From Eudasyphora cyanicolor (Eukaryota > Arthropoda > Insecta > Diptera > Muscidae), in assembly GCA_963930755.1 (NCBI GenBank), contig OZ005737.1, forward strand, positions 261,155,979 to 261,219,978: a stretch of 64,000 bases of DNA, in the 5' to 3' direction. Of this stretch, positions 11,181 to 21,300 are shown piece by piece. Under the pieces are notes generated by a model. The model had not been told where the DNA came from, searched no databases, and worked only from the letters and a program-made list of their open reading frames with translations. Each line of letters begins with the position of its first letter. Positions within the stretch are counted from its first letter, which is position 1. The position numbers were made by a program, and so were the translations under genes.

Positions 11181-11465
11181 CTCAGAAGGACGTTTATGCC
11201 GGCCGTAAAATGGGCGAAGCGCACGGATCGTTTCCCGAAGAACACCCACCGTGATTAAACAATTTCAACGTTTGCACGTATTAGTGAAGCCTATGGTGAT
11301 TTGGCAAAAACAGACAGAATCAGGGATTGTCCGCAGGCTGTTTAACCTTTTTTGTCGGTCTGTGTTATTGAAGATCCCATGCATTCCCATTTTGCGGATT
11401 TGGTAGGACTCGGAACGATCTACAGAAATTGGACATTTTCTTCGAATAAGCGAAAAGAACGTCCC
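11180..11465 (+). pseudogene. Possible decayed DD41D-mariner N-terminal segment
   Basis: Conceptual plus-strand translation across stops gives pieces such as TIS.FARISEAYGDL and VIEDP..SHFADLVGLGTIYR, loosely resembling the helix-turn-helix half of rosa-type mariners (SV..DP..S...R...LG...T..R). The match is weak and no termini were found. Confidence 0.25.
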
Positions 11466-11472
11466 CTTATTA

Positions 11473-12716
11473 CAGGGTGGCTGATATGTATTGCAACCAA
11501 CTTCAGGTTGCTATCATTTCTAAACCGCTAGTCTGATAGCTGACAGATTTATTTCAGTGACAGTTAATTTTATTGTTTACAAGCTTACAAAGGCATTTTG
11601 ATCTATTGCATTCAGAAAAAAGTTATTCGTTATGGAATTCATTCTTGATAGTGTGATTGCTTTATATTTCGGTGGAAAAACACAAGTGGCTATCGTTAGA
11701 GCCCTCCAGCATTTAAATGTGAATAAATCTTTTGTTTCTCAACACAACACCAGAAATGATCCGAAAAGTGAAGGCCAGATTTGATCGAAATCCACCCCGC
11801 AGTGGTAGAAAAATTGCTCGTGAGCTGAACATATCGGGAGAACGGATACAACACATATTAAAAAATGAGCTTGGACAAAAGCCATTGAAGTTCCAAAAAG
11901 TGCAAGAGCTCACCGATGAACAAAAAAATGTTAGACTGGAAAGAGCCAAGGAGTTGCTTCGCTTGCACGAAAGTGGCCAGTTACCGAATTTGGTTTTCTC
12001 CGATAAGAAGCCATTCCAAATTGAGCAGTTTGTGAACAAACAAAATGATAGGGTTTACTTGCCAAAGAGGTCATCTGAAAATTTACACTTTCGATTGGCC
12101 ACCAGAACTCAAGCGCCGCCGATGGTAATGGTGTGGGCCGCCGTAACGGCCGATGGTCGCTCCCCGCTCGTATTCATCGACCATGGGGTCAAAATAAATG
12201 CCGAATATTATCGGGAAAATGTCCTAAAGAAAGTATTGAAGCCCTGGGCAGACAAACATTTCGGCCTCAGACCATGGACATTCCAACAGGACTCAGCATC
12301 ATCGCACTCAGCACGCGTCAACCAAGAATGGCTTAAAAAGGAGGTTCCTCGCTTCATTCCTACCGCACAATGGCCACCAAGATCTCCGGATCTCAATCCG
12401 TTAGACTTTTGTGCCTGGGGCATTTTAGAGAGTAAGGTTCGCACTAAAAAATACCAAAGTATTGATCATCTCAAGACGGCGCTTCGCCGGGAATGGGCCA
12501 AAATACCGCAGAGCCACTTTCGTGCAGCGTGTGATGGCTTTGTCGGCCGTTTGAAGGCCATAATTCGTGCCAAAGGTGGCCAATTCGAACAAATCTGAAC
12601 TGTTTCTAAAATTTTATGTTATTTCCGACATTTTTTGCTTTTTAACAATAAAATTTAAAAAAAAGATTAAAAAAATATAGCGCTTTACTTTGTTGCATTA
12701 CATATCAGCCACCCTG
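11473..12716 (+). mobile_element. DD37D mariner (maT-type) element with TA target duplication
   Basis: Terminal inverted repeats of 18 bp, CAGGGTGGCTGATATGTA at left and its exact reverse complement at right, are flanked by TA on both sides (11471-11472, 12717-12718). Length is 1,244 bp, typical of the Tc1/mariner superfamily. The transposase lies on the plus strand and is nearly complete. It sits in the presumptive dynein intron downstream of exon C. Confidence 0.92.
11632..12598 (+). pseudogene. DD37D mariner transposase, N-terminal deletion/frameshift
   Basis: It would be a cut-and-paste DDE transposase. The start at 11632 gives MEFILDSVIALYFGG..., the first helix-turn-helix, in one frame to about 11735. 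The frame then shifts and 11732-12598 stays open (~288 codons) to the stop. The linker and second helix-turn-helix start appear deleted (~20 residues short). Catalytic residues: Asp in LVFSDKKPF, Asp in TFQQDSASSH, and Asp in SPDLNPLDF. Exactly 37 residues separate the last two, which defines DD37D (maT). The catalytic domain looks intact, so this may be a fairly recent loss. Confidence 0.88.
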
Positions 12717-12729
12717 TAAATAGAAAATA

Positions 12730-12870
12730 CATTTTTAGCACTTTTTATATTTTTATCTCGGTATACTGTGCGGAATATCCCTTTGGGTCTGAAGCAAAGT
12801 TGTAGATATTGAATAGGAGAAAAAAAAATGCGGAACAAACCTACCCGAAAAAAGTGCATGCAGTGTCTTA
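12730..12870 (-). repeat. Dispersed repeat fragment that preserves a HelA empty site
   Basis: Read on the minus strand, this segment matches 45550-45587 joined directly to 46503-46590, i.e. the sequence on either side of the HelA element at 45588-46502. Here a run of nine T replaces the element. It is therefore an unoccupied paralogue of that insertion site. Confidence 0.8.
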
Positions 12871-12925
12871 AAAAGGTGAGGGGCTCCATAAGTCGGTTTA
12901 CCGGACTAAATATTCTTACTTTTTT
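12871..12925 (+). mobile_element. HelB 3'-terminal fragment
   Basis: GGTGAGGGG, then the hairpin AGTCGGTTTACCGGACT and the tail TATTCTTACTTTTTT match the 3' end of HelB elements at 29745-29792 and 56868-56923. The rest of the element is missing. Confidence 0.75.
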
Positions 12926-13044
12926 TGGTTTAAAATAAATTGTTAAAATTAGTAGGGTACAATGATGTCATCATAGCTCCCACCCAAAAAAATACACTTA
13001 TACAAATAACCCCATTCGTCTATTACACGTTTTCTAGTACTCAC

Positions 13045-13223
13045 CCTTTCGAATAAACTCCGGCAAATGTTCACATAGAGACTATAGGTGAAATGCGCAC
13101 GCAGATCCTTTAAGCGTTCGACGATATCGTCGACTTTTTCCGTATTGTCAATGGAGGCGGTGTACAAACCCACAAACCAGGCCAAACTGTATTGATACAT
13201 CGGATCGATGTTGGCCAATTCAA
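13045..13223 (-). CDS. Axonemal dynein heavy chain, exon C (AAA6 start)
   Basis: This internal exon encodes (V)ELANIDPMYQYSLAWF...KDLRAHFTYSLYVNICRSLFER, the opening of AAA6 in axonemal dynein heavy chains, closest to the DNAH3/7/12 group. The acceptor is CATTACAG just above 13223 and the donor is GTGAGT at 13044-13039. The first two bases complete the codon left open by exon B (G+TT, Val); the exon ends in phase 0. The next family motif (DKLLFSF...) was not found between 13044 and 1, so the following intron exceeds 13 kb. The reading frame is intact. The product is a motor subunit of ciliary/flagellar inner arms, in flies needed in sperm tails and chordotonal cilia. Confidence 0.93.
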
Positions 13224-14700
13224 CTGTAATGAAAATTAATGAGATTTTTCATTCTCGAGTATTAATTTAGAATGATAATAATGTTGTAATGTTGTGCAGT
13301 TGTCGACGAGCCAGTTGTGTCGGTCGAATCGAATCAGCCATTCAAACAACCTACAACAACAACAGCAGACTGCCAAGTAAATCCGCAAAATGAATCGAAA
13401 TGAATAAATGACGGTTGGAATGACGGGCCAAATGCAATGGATTTGTTAAATGCTAAATGACACTTGAATATCCTGAACAAAGATGTCGGTGGGTGTGGTG
13501 GGGTGTGGAGTGTGTGTGTGTGTGAGATGGAAATCCAATAGGGGCCGTTAGAGTTGCAGGAAAATTCAAATGAAACCAGAAACCGCAGACATTTCACAAA
13601 ATGAAAATGCGGCGGGCAGCGAATGATTGCGCGATATTGTAACGAAATTTAATTGGAATTACTGTGAAAAATGCCAATGTGGTTATCTGTTGAGATAGAT
13701 TAAAAATGAATTTAAATTTTGCCCTTAAAATCTCTCAAAAATAAAACATTAACATTTCGTTAGTATTTTATGCTCACGGCAGAGAGATGGGTTGAGGAGG
13801 GGCTAACAAAAAAGAGAAAACATCCTGCTGTTTTTCATATCGCCTTTTGTAACATGTGTCACAAACAGACACACACACACACATATCCTTTTTGGTTCTC
13901 TTTCAACACCCCACTCCTCTATCTCACATCTCTATCTGCAGGTTAAAGGATTGTTTTGCCTTTTGTTTGTCGACTTACCTTCTTCGGCAGAAGAAGGGAG
14001 CAAAAACTTACAGAGAAGCTAAAAGTTCTACTTTGACAATAGCTTCCAACAAAGATACGCCGGCAAATCTCTCTCGGGGCCACAATGAACCGGAAATTAA
14101 AAACTATAAACACTTAGGCAACGAAGACCTTTTACACACACCCAAATACACACACAGCATTTTGTGTTGAATCGAATCGAGTAAAGTCGAGGTAACTGCG
14201 GCTGTTATTATCCTTAAAAACACGAGTAGTTCTCCTCTTCGCACAGATATTAGAAGAAAATCCGGATATTGGTTTTGGCTTTATGTGCCCCAGGATTAAG
14301 TGCTTCGAATGCTTGCGGGGTCTTATGGATTTACACTGAGAGAGAGAAATACAGCACAGCTTCATTTTAGCCAAAATTTAATTAAAATTTCTCTAAAACG
14401 ATAACAAAGATTGTATTGATGAGAATGGAAATGACCCTCGAGTCTTTTGTGAATATCTTAAGAAAGAAATATGTGTATAAAGGTAGGACTTCCTAGATTT
14501 TCATGAAAAGCAAATCAAATTAAAATGTTGCGAAGAGCTGAACCGAATTCTAGATTATTTTAATTCATTAATGAGCTAGCTTAATTGGTATGTTAAAGGG
14601 AAGGCCGAGTGGAAATGCAGAAAATAATTTAAATTAATGATTTTGTTTGTAGATGTGACACTGCGTTATAGACTTTATAGGAAATATGAAATAATTCTGT
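13224..14700. other. Dynein intron, low-copy part
   Basis: This is intronic sequence between exons B and C. It contains (GT)n near 13505-13525 and (CA)n near 13866-13885, plus scattered short ORFs with no domain. No splice-flanked coding block or RNA gene was recognised. Confidence 0.5.
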
Positions 14701-15097
14701 CATTTCTTAGCCAGACAGAGGACTACTAGGAAACTGTATAACAAAGCTAACAAAACCAAGGAACGTACAGATTGAGAAGCATATAAAGAATCCTTCAATA
14801 AGAACAAAGATGAGGTCAAGAAAGCGAAACTAGACTCGTGATTAAACTTTTGTGAAACCTTGAAGCAGACGGATTCCGCAGATCCCAAGGTCTTAGGTAG
14901 CAGTCGAAAGGAAGACAGCGCACTGACTGCAGCCAGTATAGAGACTCTAGACCTACTAGCTTAAATCCATTGCCCATACAGGAGGAAGATCCCTATATGA
15001 TTCTGAACACAGATGGAAGAAATGGAAACCATGGTAAAGGAAGAAAGGATCTTGTGGGCGCTTAATTTATTTCAACCCTATAAATCATCTGGAACAG

Positions 15098-15412
15098 ATG
15101 AGATTAATCCAGTCATTCAAGTTAATACAACTGCTGTCTGAGATTTTTAGGGCGTGCGTGCAAAATTCTTACGTTCCAAAGAAGTGGCGGGAAGTAAGGG
15201 TTGTCTTCAACCCAAAGGCGGTCCAAAGCAACCACGAGTCAATCCAGGACTACCGACCAATCAGCCTCTCCTCTTTTCTGTTAAAAGCGCGGGAGACATT
15301 GTTGGACTTACAGATCAGAGGCATTCTGGATAATACAAAACTGAACACCTATCAACTCGTCTATCTCAAAAGTAAGTCTGTTAATAGCGCGCTACATGAG
15401 GTCGTACGATAA
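15098..15412 (+). pseudogene. LINE 3 reverse transcriptase, fingers region
   Basis: Conserved RT blocks: VQNSYVPKKWREVRVVFNPK, DYRPISLSSFLLK, ETLLDLQIRGIL, and NSALHEVV. The open frame ends exactly where the mariner insertion begins. The upstream part of the same protein (GTDEINP) is offset by a frameshift near 15110. Confidence 0.8.
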
Positions 15413-16520
15413 AGGGTTTTCCAACAAGAGGTGTTATTTTTGTATTCAAAGAAAAATTCCATTTTTTTGAGATAAATGATAGGATGTTTATTTCATAATA
15501 AAGAGGAAGGTATGCGGTTAATAATGAAAAACAACATCAGCCAAATGGCCACCACGACCACGCTTACAGGACCTTTTCATGAAAATTGCCTATGCCCGAT
15601 AGCCTCACGAATTCTATCTTTGAGGTCTTGAATCGACGCTGGGCTGTTGGCGTAGACCTTATCTTTCACGTGGCCCCAAAGGAAGAAGTCGCAAGGGGTT
15701 AAATCACAAGATCTCGGTGGCCAATTGTGATCACCTCTTCGAGAGATAACACGGTCCGGAAACTTTTCCCGTAACAGAGTAATGGTTTCGTTGCTTGTGT
15801 GGCACGTAGCTCCGTCTTGTTGAAAGTACACATTGTCCAGATCAATACCAACCAACTCCGACACGTTGAGGATGGAGAGGCTTCTCAAAAATAACTCTTG
15901 GGTTTTCCGAGCCCCAGATGTGACAATTTTGCTTGTTGACGTAGCCACCGAGGTGGAAATTGGCCTCATCAGTCAAGATGATTTTTCGAAGGAATTCCGG
16001 ATAATTTTCATGCATTTCAAGGACCCAATCAGCAGAAACACGACATTGTTGATGATCGGTTTGAGTTCTTGTGTTAACTGAACTTTATAAGCCTTAAGAC
16101 CCAAGTCTTTATGCAAGATACGGTGTAATGACGTTTGTAGAATGCCCAATTCCAAAGATCGACGAGGAATGGACAAACCTGGGTTTTCTTCAACACTTTG
16201 GGCTACAGCAGCATTATTCTCAGTTGTTCTTGAGCGACATGCACGGGTTCTATTCTTCACTAACTTGTCCCAACAGCTCGAATATTTCCACCAATTTCTG
16301 TATTGCGGTCCGACAAGGTGCTTCACGACAACCCTAAAATGCTTTAGTTTTGCGAACTGTGACTGCAAGATTTTCACCATTTTTGTAGTGAATTTTAATT
16401 TAATGTATCGTTCCATTTGGTGTAGTTTCTACTTGTCAAATGTCAAAGAATAAAAGTTTCAAAAGTGACAGTTACCAAAATACCGGATGATTCAAAATAA
16501 CACCTCTTGTTGGAAAACCC
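15412..16520 (-). mobile_element. DD41D (rosa-type) mariner nested in LINE 3
   Basis: Inverted termini GGGTTTTCCAACAAGAGGTG (left) and CACCTCTTGTTGGAAAACCC (right) bound ~1.1 kb. The transposase is on the minus strand. Insertion splits the LINE 3 RT between NSALHEVV and motif A, so this element is younger than the LINE. A clean TA duplication is not visible on the right side. Confidence 0.88.
15577..16416 (-). pseudogene. DD41D mariner transposase, frameshifted and internally deleted
   Basis: The N-terminal half (start at 16416, MERYIKLKFTTKMVKI..., through RRSLELGILQTSLHRILHK and QLTQELKP) is followed by a frameshift, then ILTDEANFHLGGYVNKQNC (first Asp). About 50 residues are missing before NVYFQQDGATCH (second Asp). 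NWPPRSCDLTPCDFFLWG carries the third Asp. I count 41 residues between the second and third Asp, the rosa-family spacing. It is a non-functional copy. Confidence 0.85.
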
Positions 16521-16529
16521 GTTGTTCCA

Positions 16530-16680
16530 TTTCGAAAAGAATGAAAAATATCGATTTATTCCGAAAACACCGGGATATCAAAAAATTTCGGGTTCCCGGA
16601 AAATCCTGGGATTCCGGGATTTGCAATTAAAAAATCCTGAATCCAGGGATTTGTGAAAACCAATCCCATTTGACATCTCT
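16530..16680. repeat. CCCGGGA-type short repeat segment
   Basis: About 150 bp of recurring CCGGGAT / ATCCCGGAA-like words inserted between the mariner and the resumed LINE 3 sequence. It may be a small non-autonomous element; no termini were identified. Confidence 0.35.
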
Positions 16681-16879
16681 AATTGAGTGCAATATTGACA
16701 AAACCAGAATACACTTTGAAAGCCTTTCTGGATGTAGAGGAAGCTTTTAACAGAGTGAAGCTAGACTCAATTCACCACTCACTCACTTCCTATAAAACTC
16801 GTGTCAAATACCGAATTTCTATATCGAACGCACCTATGTGTATTATGTCACAGGACATGAGACGTGAAAACTTCTAATC

Positions 16880-17480
16880 TTTTATATCCTGAGGCTTATC
16901 CTCAGACTGGGTTCATAGAACTAGGGGATCTACGAATCCTATAGTTCCCATATATTCCCAGTCTGACCAGAGCACTTAACCTGGTACCACAGCAGTCAGG
17001 AAAACCCTCGGAACGCAGTTTCTGGCCAGACTATTGGTAAGGTCCCCATTGGGAGCCACGCAATGGCTGTATGTAGTTTAAACTAAAATTGCCGGGAGAG
17101 AATATTCTCGTTTGTGGAGTTGCAAACCAACCGGGTGCCATGACACATAGAACGGAAAAACTCCTCCGAGATGGGCACCGCTCTTAACCAAGGAGGAGGG
17201 CAAAAGTGTCCAGAAAGACGGACGTGGGGGCGTTGGTCGACGCATGTAATAACCCAGGTGTTTAGAGCACGGTAGGGTTAAGCCTAACGGCAGGAACTCA
17301 CCTAAATCCAGAGTACCTACTGGGTACTTAGAACAGACAGAGGTGTGGTACTAATGCATAACTACCCTGCTTGAAATTGGATCGATACCATGCCAAACGC
17401 ATGACAGGTCTATTAAGAACAGGGGTCGGTCCGTAGATTGCCCTTTTATATAAAAACAACCGATAGCTTTAGCATGTCTT
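16880..17480. other. GC-richer unclassified segment
   Basis: About 600 bp of noticeably higher GC after LINE 3 loses recognisable coding. It has no open frame of note and no inverted ends. It could be LINE-derived or another truncated retroelement. Confidence 0.3.
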
Positions 17481-17529
17481 CTTCATTGGAGGTAGTGAAT
17501 CGCCACCTTGTGGTATATACACGTACTGG

Positions 17530-18305
17530 ACTAATAGAATACTTACGGTGCCTGACCATACAATGTTAGACAGCATAAGTTCTATTTGAAACCAACTAAA
17601 TGTGTTCTTCAAAAACTAGTCCCGACTCGTCGCCTACTGAGGAGTAGATATACCAACTAGTCATCAACTAAGGAGTAGATAGCCCAACTGGCCGCATACT
17701 AAGGTGAAAATAACCCAATTGTAAGGAGTAGATAACACATTTTGTTGTCAACTTAGGAAACTAGTCCTCTACTAAAGATAAGATAGCGCAACTCGTCATT
17801 TACTGTTGAATATATAACCCAACTGTCCATCAACTAAGGAGGAGATAACCCAATTTGTCATCAACTATGGTGTAGATAACCCAGCATGTCGTTTACGAAG
17901 GAGTAAATAACCCAATTGGCAGCGAACTAAGGAGTAAATAGCCCAACATGTCGTCTAGTAAGGAGTAATTGGCAGCTTACTGTGGAGTAGATAACTGGTC
18001 GTCGACTAAGGTAACTGGTCTTCTACTAAGGAGTAGATAACCAAACTAGTCGTTTATCCAAATACTGGTCTAAAAGAATACCAACGGTTTCTGACACTTC
18101 AATATTAGACAGCATAAGTCACACCTGAAACCTACTAAATCTTTACTACATACAAGTCGCTGAACTTCAAACACTGGTCGTGTACTAAAGATCAGATAAC
18201 CCAACTAGTCATCGACTAAGGAGTAGATAACCCAACTGGCCGCCTACTAAGGAAGACAAATAGCCCAACATGTCGTCTAGTAAGGAGTTAATAACATAAT
18301 TGCCC
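17530..18305 (-). repeat. 31-bp minisatellite, array 4 (opposite orientation) with a higher-order unit
   Basis: Units read GATAACCCAACTGGTC followed by ATCTACTAAGGAGTA, the reverse complement of arrays 1-3. A ~90-bp non-minisatellite segment (AATACTTACGGTGCCTGAC... and AATACCAACGGTTTCTGAC..., both leading into TTAGACAGCATAAGT) occurs at ~17538 and ~18070, giving a ~530-bp higher-order repeat. It is intronic to the dynein gene. Confidence 0.8.
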
Positions 18306-18458
18306 GTAGGGAAGCTTCTCAAGCCAAAGCCAATTGGAGGTGTAGACACCTTATTTCGGTTGCCAAATAATTAATGCAGCTATTTATAGTTGGTATACGT
18401 AAATTCGACGCAGTTTTAAGCAATAATTACACTATGCAACAAATGAACACTTTTTGAA

Positions 18459-19481
18459 AAATACACGGACTTGACAGTATAGGTTCGATTAAATTATCAA
18501 AGGGTAGTATAACCCTATACTCGGTTAGGCGAAATTGTTGACCAATTTTTTTATGGGCCCCCAAAGTTTCTGAAAATCAGTGGGCCACTCGAAAAAGGTG
18601 TCATCAGCTTTTGTCAAACAACAAATTCAGACTTGGTGATAGATACCGCTTAACAATGTTTGGCAATAATGTAGCTAAAAATATGCTGAACAAAGTTTCT
18701 TAAAATTTTTTGCGAAAAAAAATTTTTTCCGGTACTTTTTTTTGAACAACTGAAGGAAAAAAATATTTTTTTTCAGCATAACTTCCGGGGACTCGTAATT
18801 TTTCACTAACAATGTTTGGCAAAATTGTAGCCAACGTAAATGTGAACAACTTTTGTGAATATATCAATACAATCAGAACGTGTCTAGGCACCCTAAATAG
18901 CTCAAAAAACATTGTACCCCAAAAATGTAAGCATTTCACTGTTATGTAACAAAAATATATTTTTTTGGTATAGGGTATGTTCAGCAACTTTATAGAAAAT
19001 ATTAAGGCCAATAGTTTTGTGGAACATTTTAACCCTCCAGCTCCTCCACAGGACTGTAATTTTTGGCCCCATTTTAAAAAATCGTAAAAAACACGCTATA
19101 AAATGGGGAGGGTGGGGATGAAATGTTCTACAAAAATGTTCGCCATAAAATTTTTCTATATTTATCGGAAAATGCCATTTTTTCTTCACTTTTCAAAAAA
19201 AAATACAGGAAACATTTTTTTTGGAAAAAAAATTTAAGAAATTTTTTTCAGCATATTCTTAGCTATATTATTGCCAAACATAGTTAAGCGGTATCACCAA
19301 GTCTAAATTAGTTGTTGAACAAAATCTGATGACACCTTTTTCGAGGGGCCCACTGATTTTCAGAAACTTTGGAGGCCCATAAAAAAAATAAAAATTGGTC
19401 ACCAATTTCGCCAAACCGAGTATAGGGTTATACTACCCTTTGATAGTAGAATCGAACCTATACTGTCAAGTCCGTGTATTT
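18459..19481. mobile_element. 1.02-kb element with ~270-bp terminal inverted repeats
   Basis: The left arm begins AAATACACGGACTTGACAGT and the right arm ends with its reverse complement at 19481. Arms can be followed to about 18730 and back to about 19215 with scattered mismatches. The interior is AT-rich with no transposase. Target duplication is not obvious. It lies about 75 bp from exon B, so the dynein pre-mRNA contains this potential hairpin. Confidence 0.8.
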
Positions 19482-19555
19482 GTCACTGTGAAAAGATTCT
19501 GCATTTTACTTAAGTTATCAGTATTTTCATTAAGCTTTTTTATTCAAAATCTTAC

Positions 19556-19971
19556 CTATGGTAAAGAATAAAATGGTCGAATGTTCCGCTATCGGCACAT
19601 AACTCAAACGAGCCGTATCAATCTGCTTCTCCGTAGCCTCGGTCACCACTTGCTTCTCATTGATATCATTGGCCAAAGCTTTGGCGGAACTCAGAACCTG
19701 CACAGCGGTTTCATCCTCTAAAATATTCTCTGCCGAAGACAAAACCTCTAGAATTTGATCTTCTGTTTCTTTTAGCATGCGTTTATTTTCAGCACCCTGT
19801 ACAATTAGAGTATTCTTTTCGGCTTCCAAATCGGGACGTTCACGAGCCACAGTAATGCCCAACAGCTGATCCTGCAGACCCTGAGTGGTGATCATGAAAT
19901 TGAGTAGGGTAACCTTGACGGCCACTTCGGGCAAATAGTGGGGATTTCGAAGTTTGGTGGTCATATAGAAT
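19556..19971 (-). CDS. Axonemal dynein heavy chain, exon B (AAA5 end, buttress, AAA6 edge)
   Basis: It encodes (K)FYMTTKLRNPHYLPEVAVKVTLLNF..., the AAA5 segment conserved in all dyneins, then a Glu/Lys-rich coiled-coil hairpin from about RERPDLEAEKNTLIV to EKQIDTAR (the buttress that contacts the stalk), and YVPIAEHSTILFFTI opening AAA6. The GNILEDE-type motif appears as AENILEDETAVQVLSSAK, close to DNAH3/7/12. The acceptor is CTTTCAG before 19971, the donor GTAAGA after 19556. The one-base start completes Lys with exon A; the one-base end completes Val with exon C. The frame is fully open (138 codons plus split ones). Confidence 0.96.
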
Positions 19972-20024
19972 CTGAAAGTAGTTTTTTGAAATTAACAGTA
20001 TTTGTCTTTAATATGTGTACTTAC
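19972..20024 (-). other. 53-bp dynein intron
   Basis: The donor GTAAGTAC follows exon A and the acceptor CTTTCAG precedes exon B. At 53 bp it is near the minimum for dipteran introns, in sharp contrast to the 6.3-kb and larger introns on either side. Confidence 0.93.
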
Positions 20025-20312
20025 TTAAAATTATGATTATATTCTATAACCGAGTCACCCAGTTTTATACACAGTGCTCCACCCTGTTTGAACAGCTGCT
20101 TCAGCAGTATCGATTCCAGCAAAGGATCCAATTCTTCGCCGATATTCTCCAGTAAAACGGGTAAACCAAATTGTATGGCATTTTCCAGAACCCGGGTATA
20201 ATCGGGTTGATTTAAACGTATGACACAGAGTTTATTATTCTTTTCGAGATTTTTAATCCATTTATTGGCCTGACCTTGGGGATCAATCATTAAAGGCCAA
20301 CGACGGGCATTT
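20025..20312 (-). CDS. Axonemal dynein heavy chain, exon A (AAA5)
   Basis: It encodes NARRWPLMIDPQGQANKWIK, then VLENAIQFGLPVLLENIGEE and KQGGALCIKLGDSVIEYNHNF (95 full codons), the AAA5 core of axonemal dyneins. The acceptor is a C-run ending in AG just above 20312 (CCCCCCAG on the minus strand). The first base finishes a codon begun in the preceding exon; the exon ends with two bases (AA) completed by exon B. The preceding family motif (GLP.D.FSI.NG...) was not found anywhere up to 64000, implying an upstream intron of at least ~43.7 kb unless a short exon was missed. A DNAH3/7/12-type paralogue (fly Dhc36C/Dhc62B class) is the best call. Confidence 0.95.
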
Positions 20313-21300
20313 CTGGGGGGAAAAAATAAGGACATTGTTTTGTGTAAATATTTTACCAAAAATTTAAATAAAACATGAAATAATTCATAAATTATTTTCT
20401 ACATTTTCTATTTTTGTTTCATCTTTGTACAGACACGCAACACTTTGCAGAATTGCCAGAATGCTTTTGTTATATTCCCTTGGCTGCTTCAGAAGTCATT
20501 AAATCGATCTTAGGGATTTTCCTCCTTTCTCCATAGCACGAGTCAAAATTTAATATCCTTTGAAGTAACTCCCTCCGAGAAAAAACTCATACTCGTGTAC
20601 GATGACGACGAGTATGTGCAACAAATCAACAATCATTCATTTGCTCATAAAATCCAATTTTAATGTTTCTAATATTGTTACCAATAAAAAAACGTATCAT
20701 AAAACCACAACCAATTTGAAAACAAGATGGCTATAAAAGCCTCCCTCCCTAAACCCCCTGAACCACTCTTAAGTATCCAATTTCGAAAGCGAAGCCAATA
20801 AAAAATGCAACATATTTTTTAATTACACGCTGTATTTACATTATGAGAATTCCAACAGCATTGCGTCGTTACAACAACGCAATAGAATCGGAAGTGAAAC
20901 CCCAAAAAAATCTAACGAAATTAGTTTCAGAACATAAAACTCAGATGCTACTCTAAGAGAGGGAGCAGGAGCAAGACTGGCTGAGGGAGGATTTGTGTGT
21001 GCAATGGATATTTGAAAGGAACGATTACCACGCTTAACGATTTTCCATAGTAAATAAAATAAAATGCCAATAAGTAGCAGCCAATGCTATAATTCCAATC
21101 AATATAAACGATTACGGTAATTTACGCTACGAGACCCCGACTAAGCGATGAACAGTTGGACGACGAACGGAGTTTGGAACATCGCTTCGCAATTTCGTTT
21201 CGCTTCCTGCGGGAATCTTCTCTACCGCCTTAAGACTGTGGTTTGAAAGGCCTAATATTTTTGAAAATAATGAAATGAAAATTTGACCTTTTATACTTTT
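20313..21300. other. Low-copy intron sequence upstream of exon A
   Basis: No ORF, repeat unit or inverted ends were recognised over ~990 bp. It is the only sizeable low-copy sequence next to exon A before repeats begin. Confidence 0.45.

Larger units (their letters stand above)
14705..16880 (+). mobile_element. LINE 3 fragment, split by a mariner insertion
   Basis: It reads on the plus strand in the order of LINE ORF2. A pre-RT linker (RKLYNKANKTKERTD..EAYKESFNK, with stops) at 14720-14900 leads to RT fingers at 15098-15411. The mariner at 15412-16520 and a small CCGGGA-rich segment interrupt it, and motif A follows (KAFLDVEEAFNRVKLDS) at 16700-16770. It is antisense to the dynein gene inside its 6.3-kb intron. 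Confidence 0.8.

Noticed and set aside
13334..13597. Possible extra dynein exon on the minus strand next to exon C
   Set aside because: The ORF includes a (CA)n-derived His/Thr run and no dynein motif; phases already join exon B directly to exon C.
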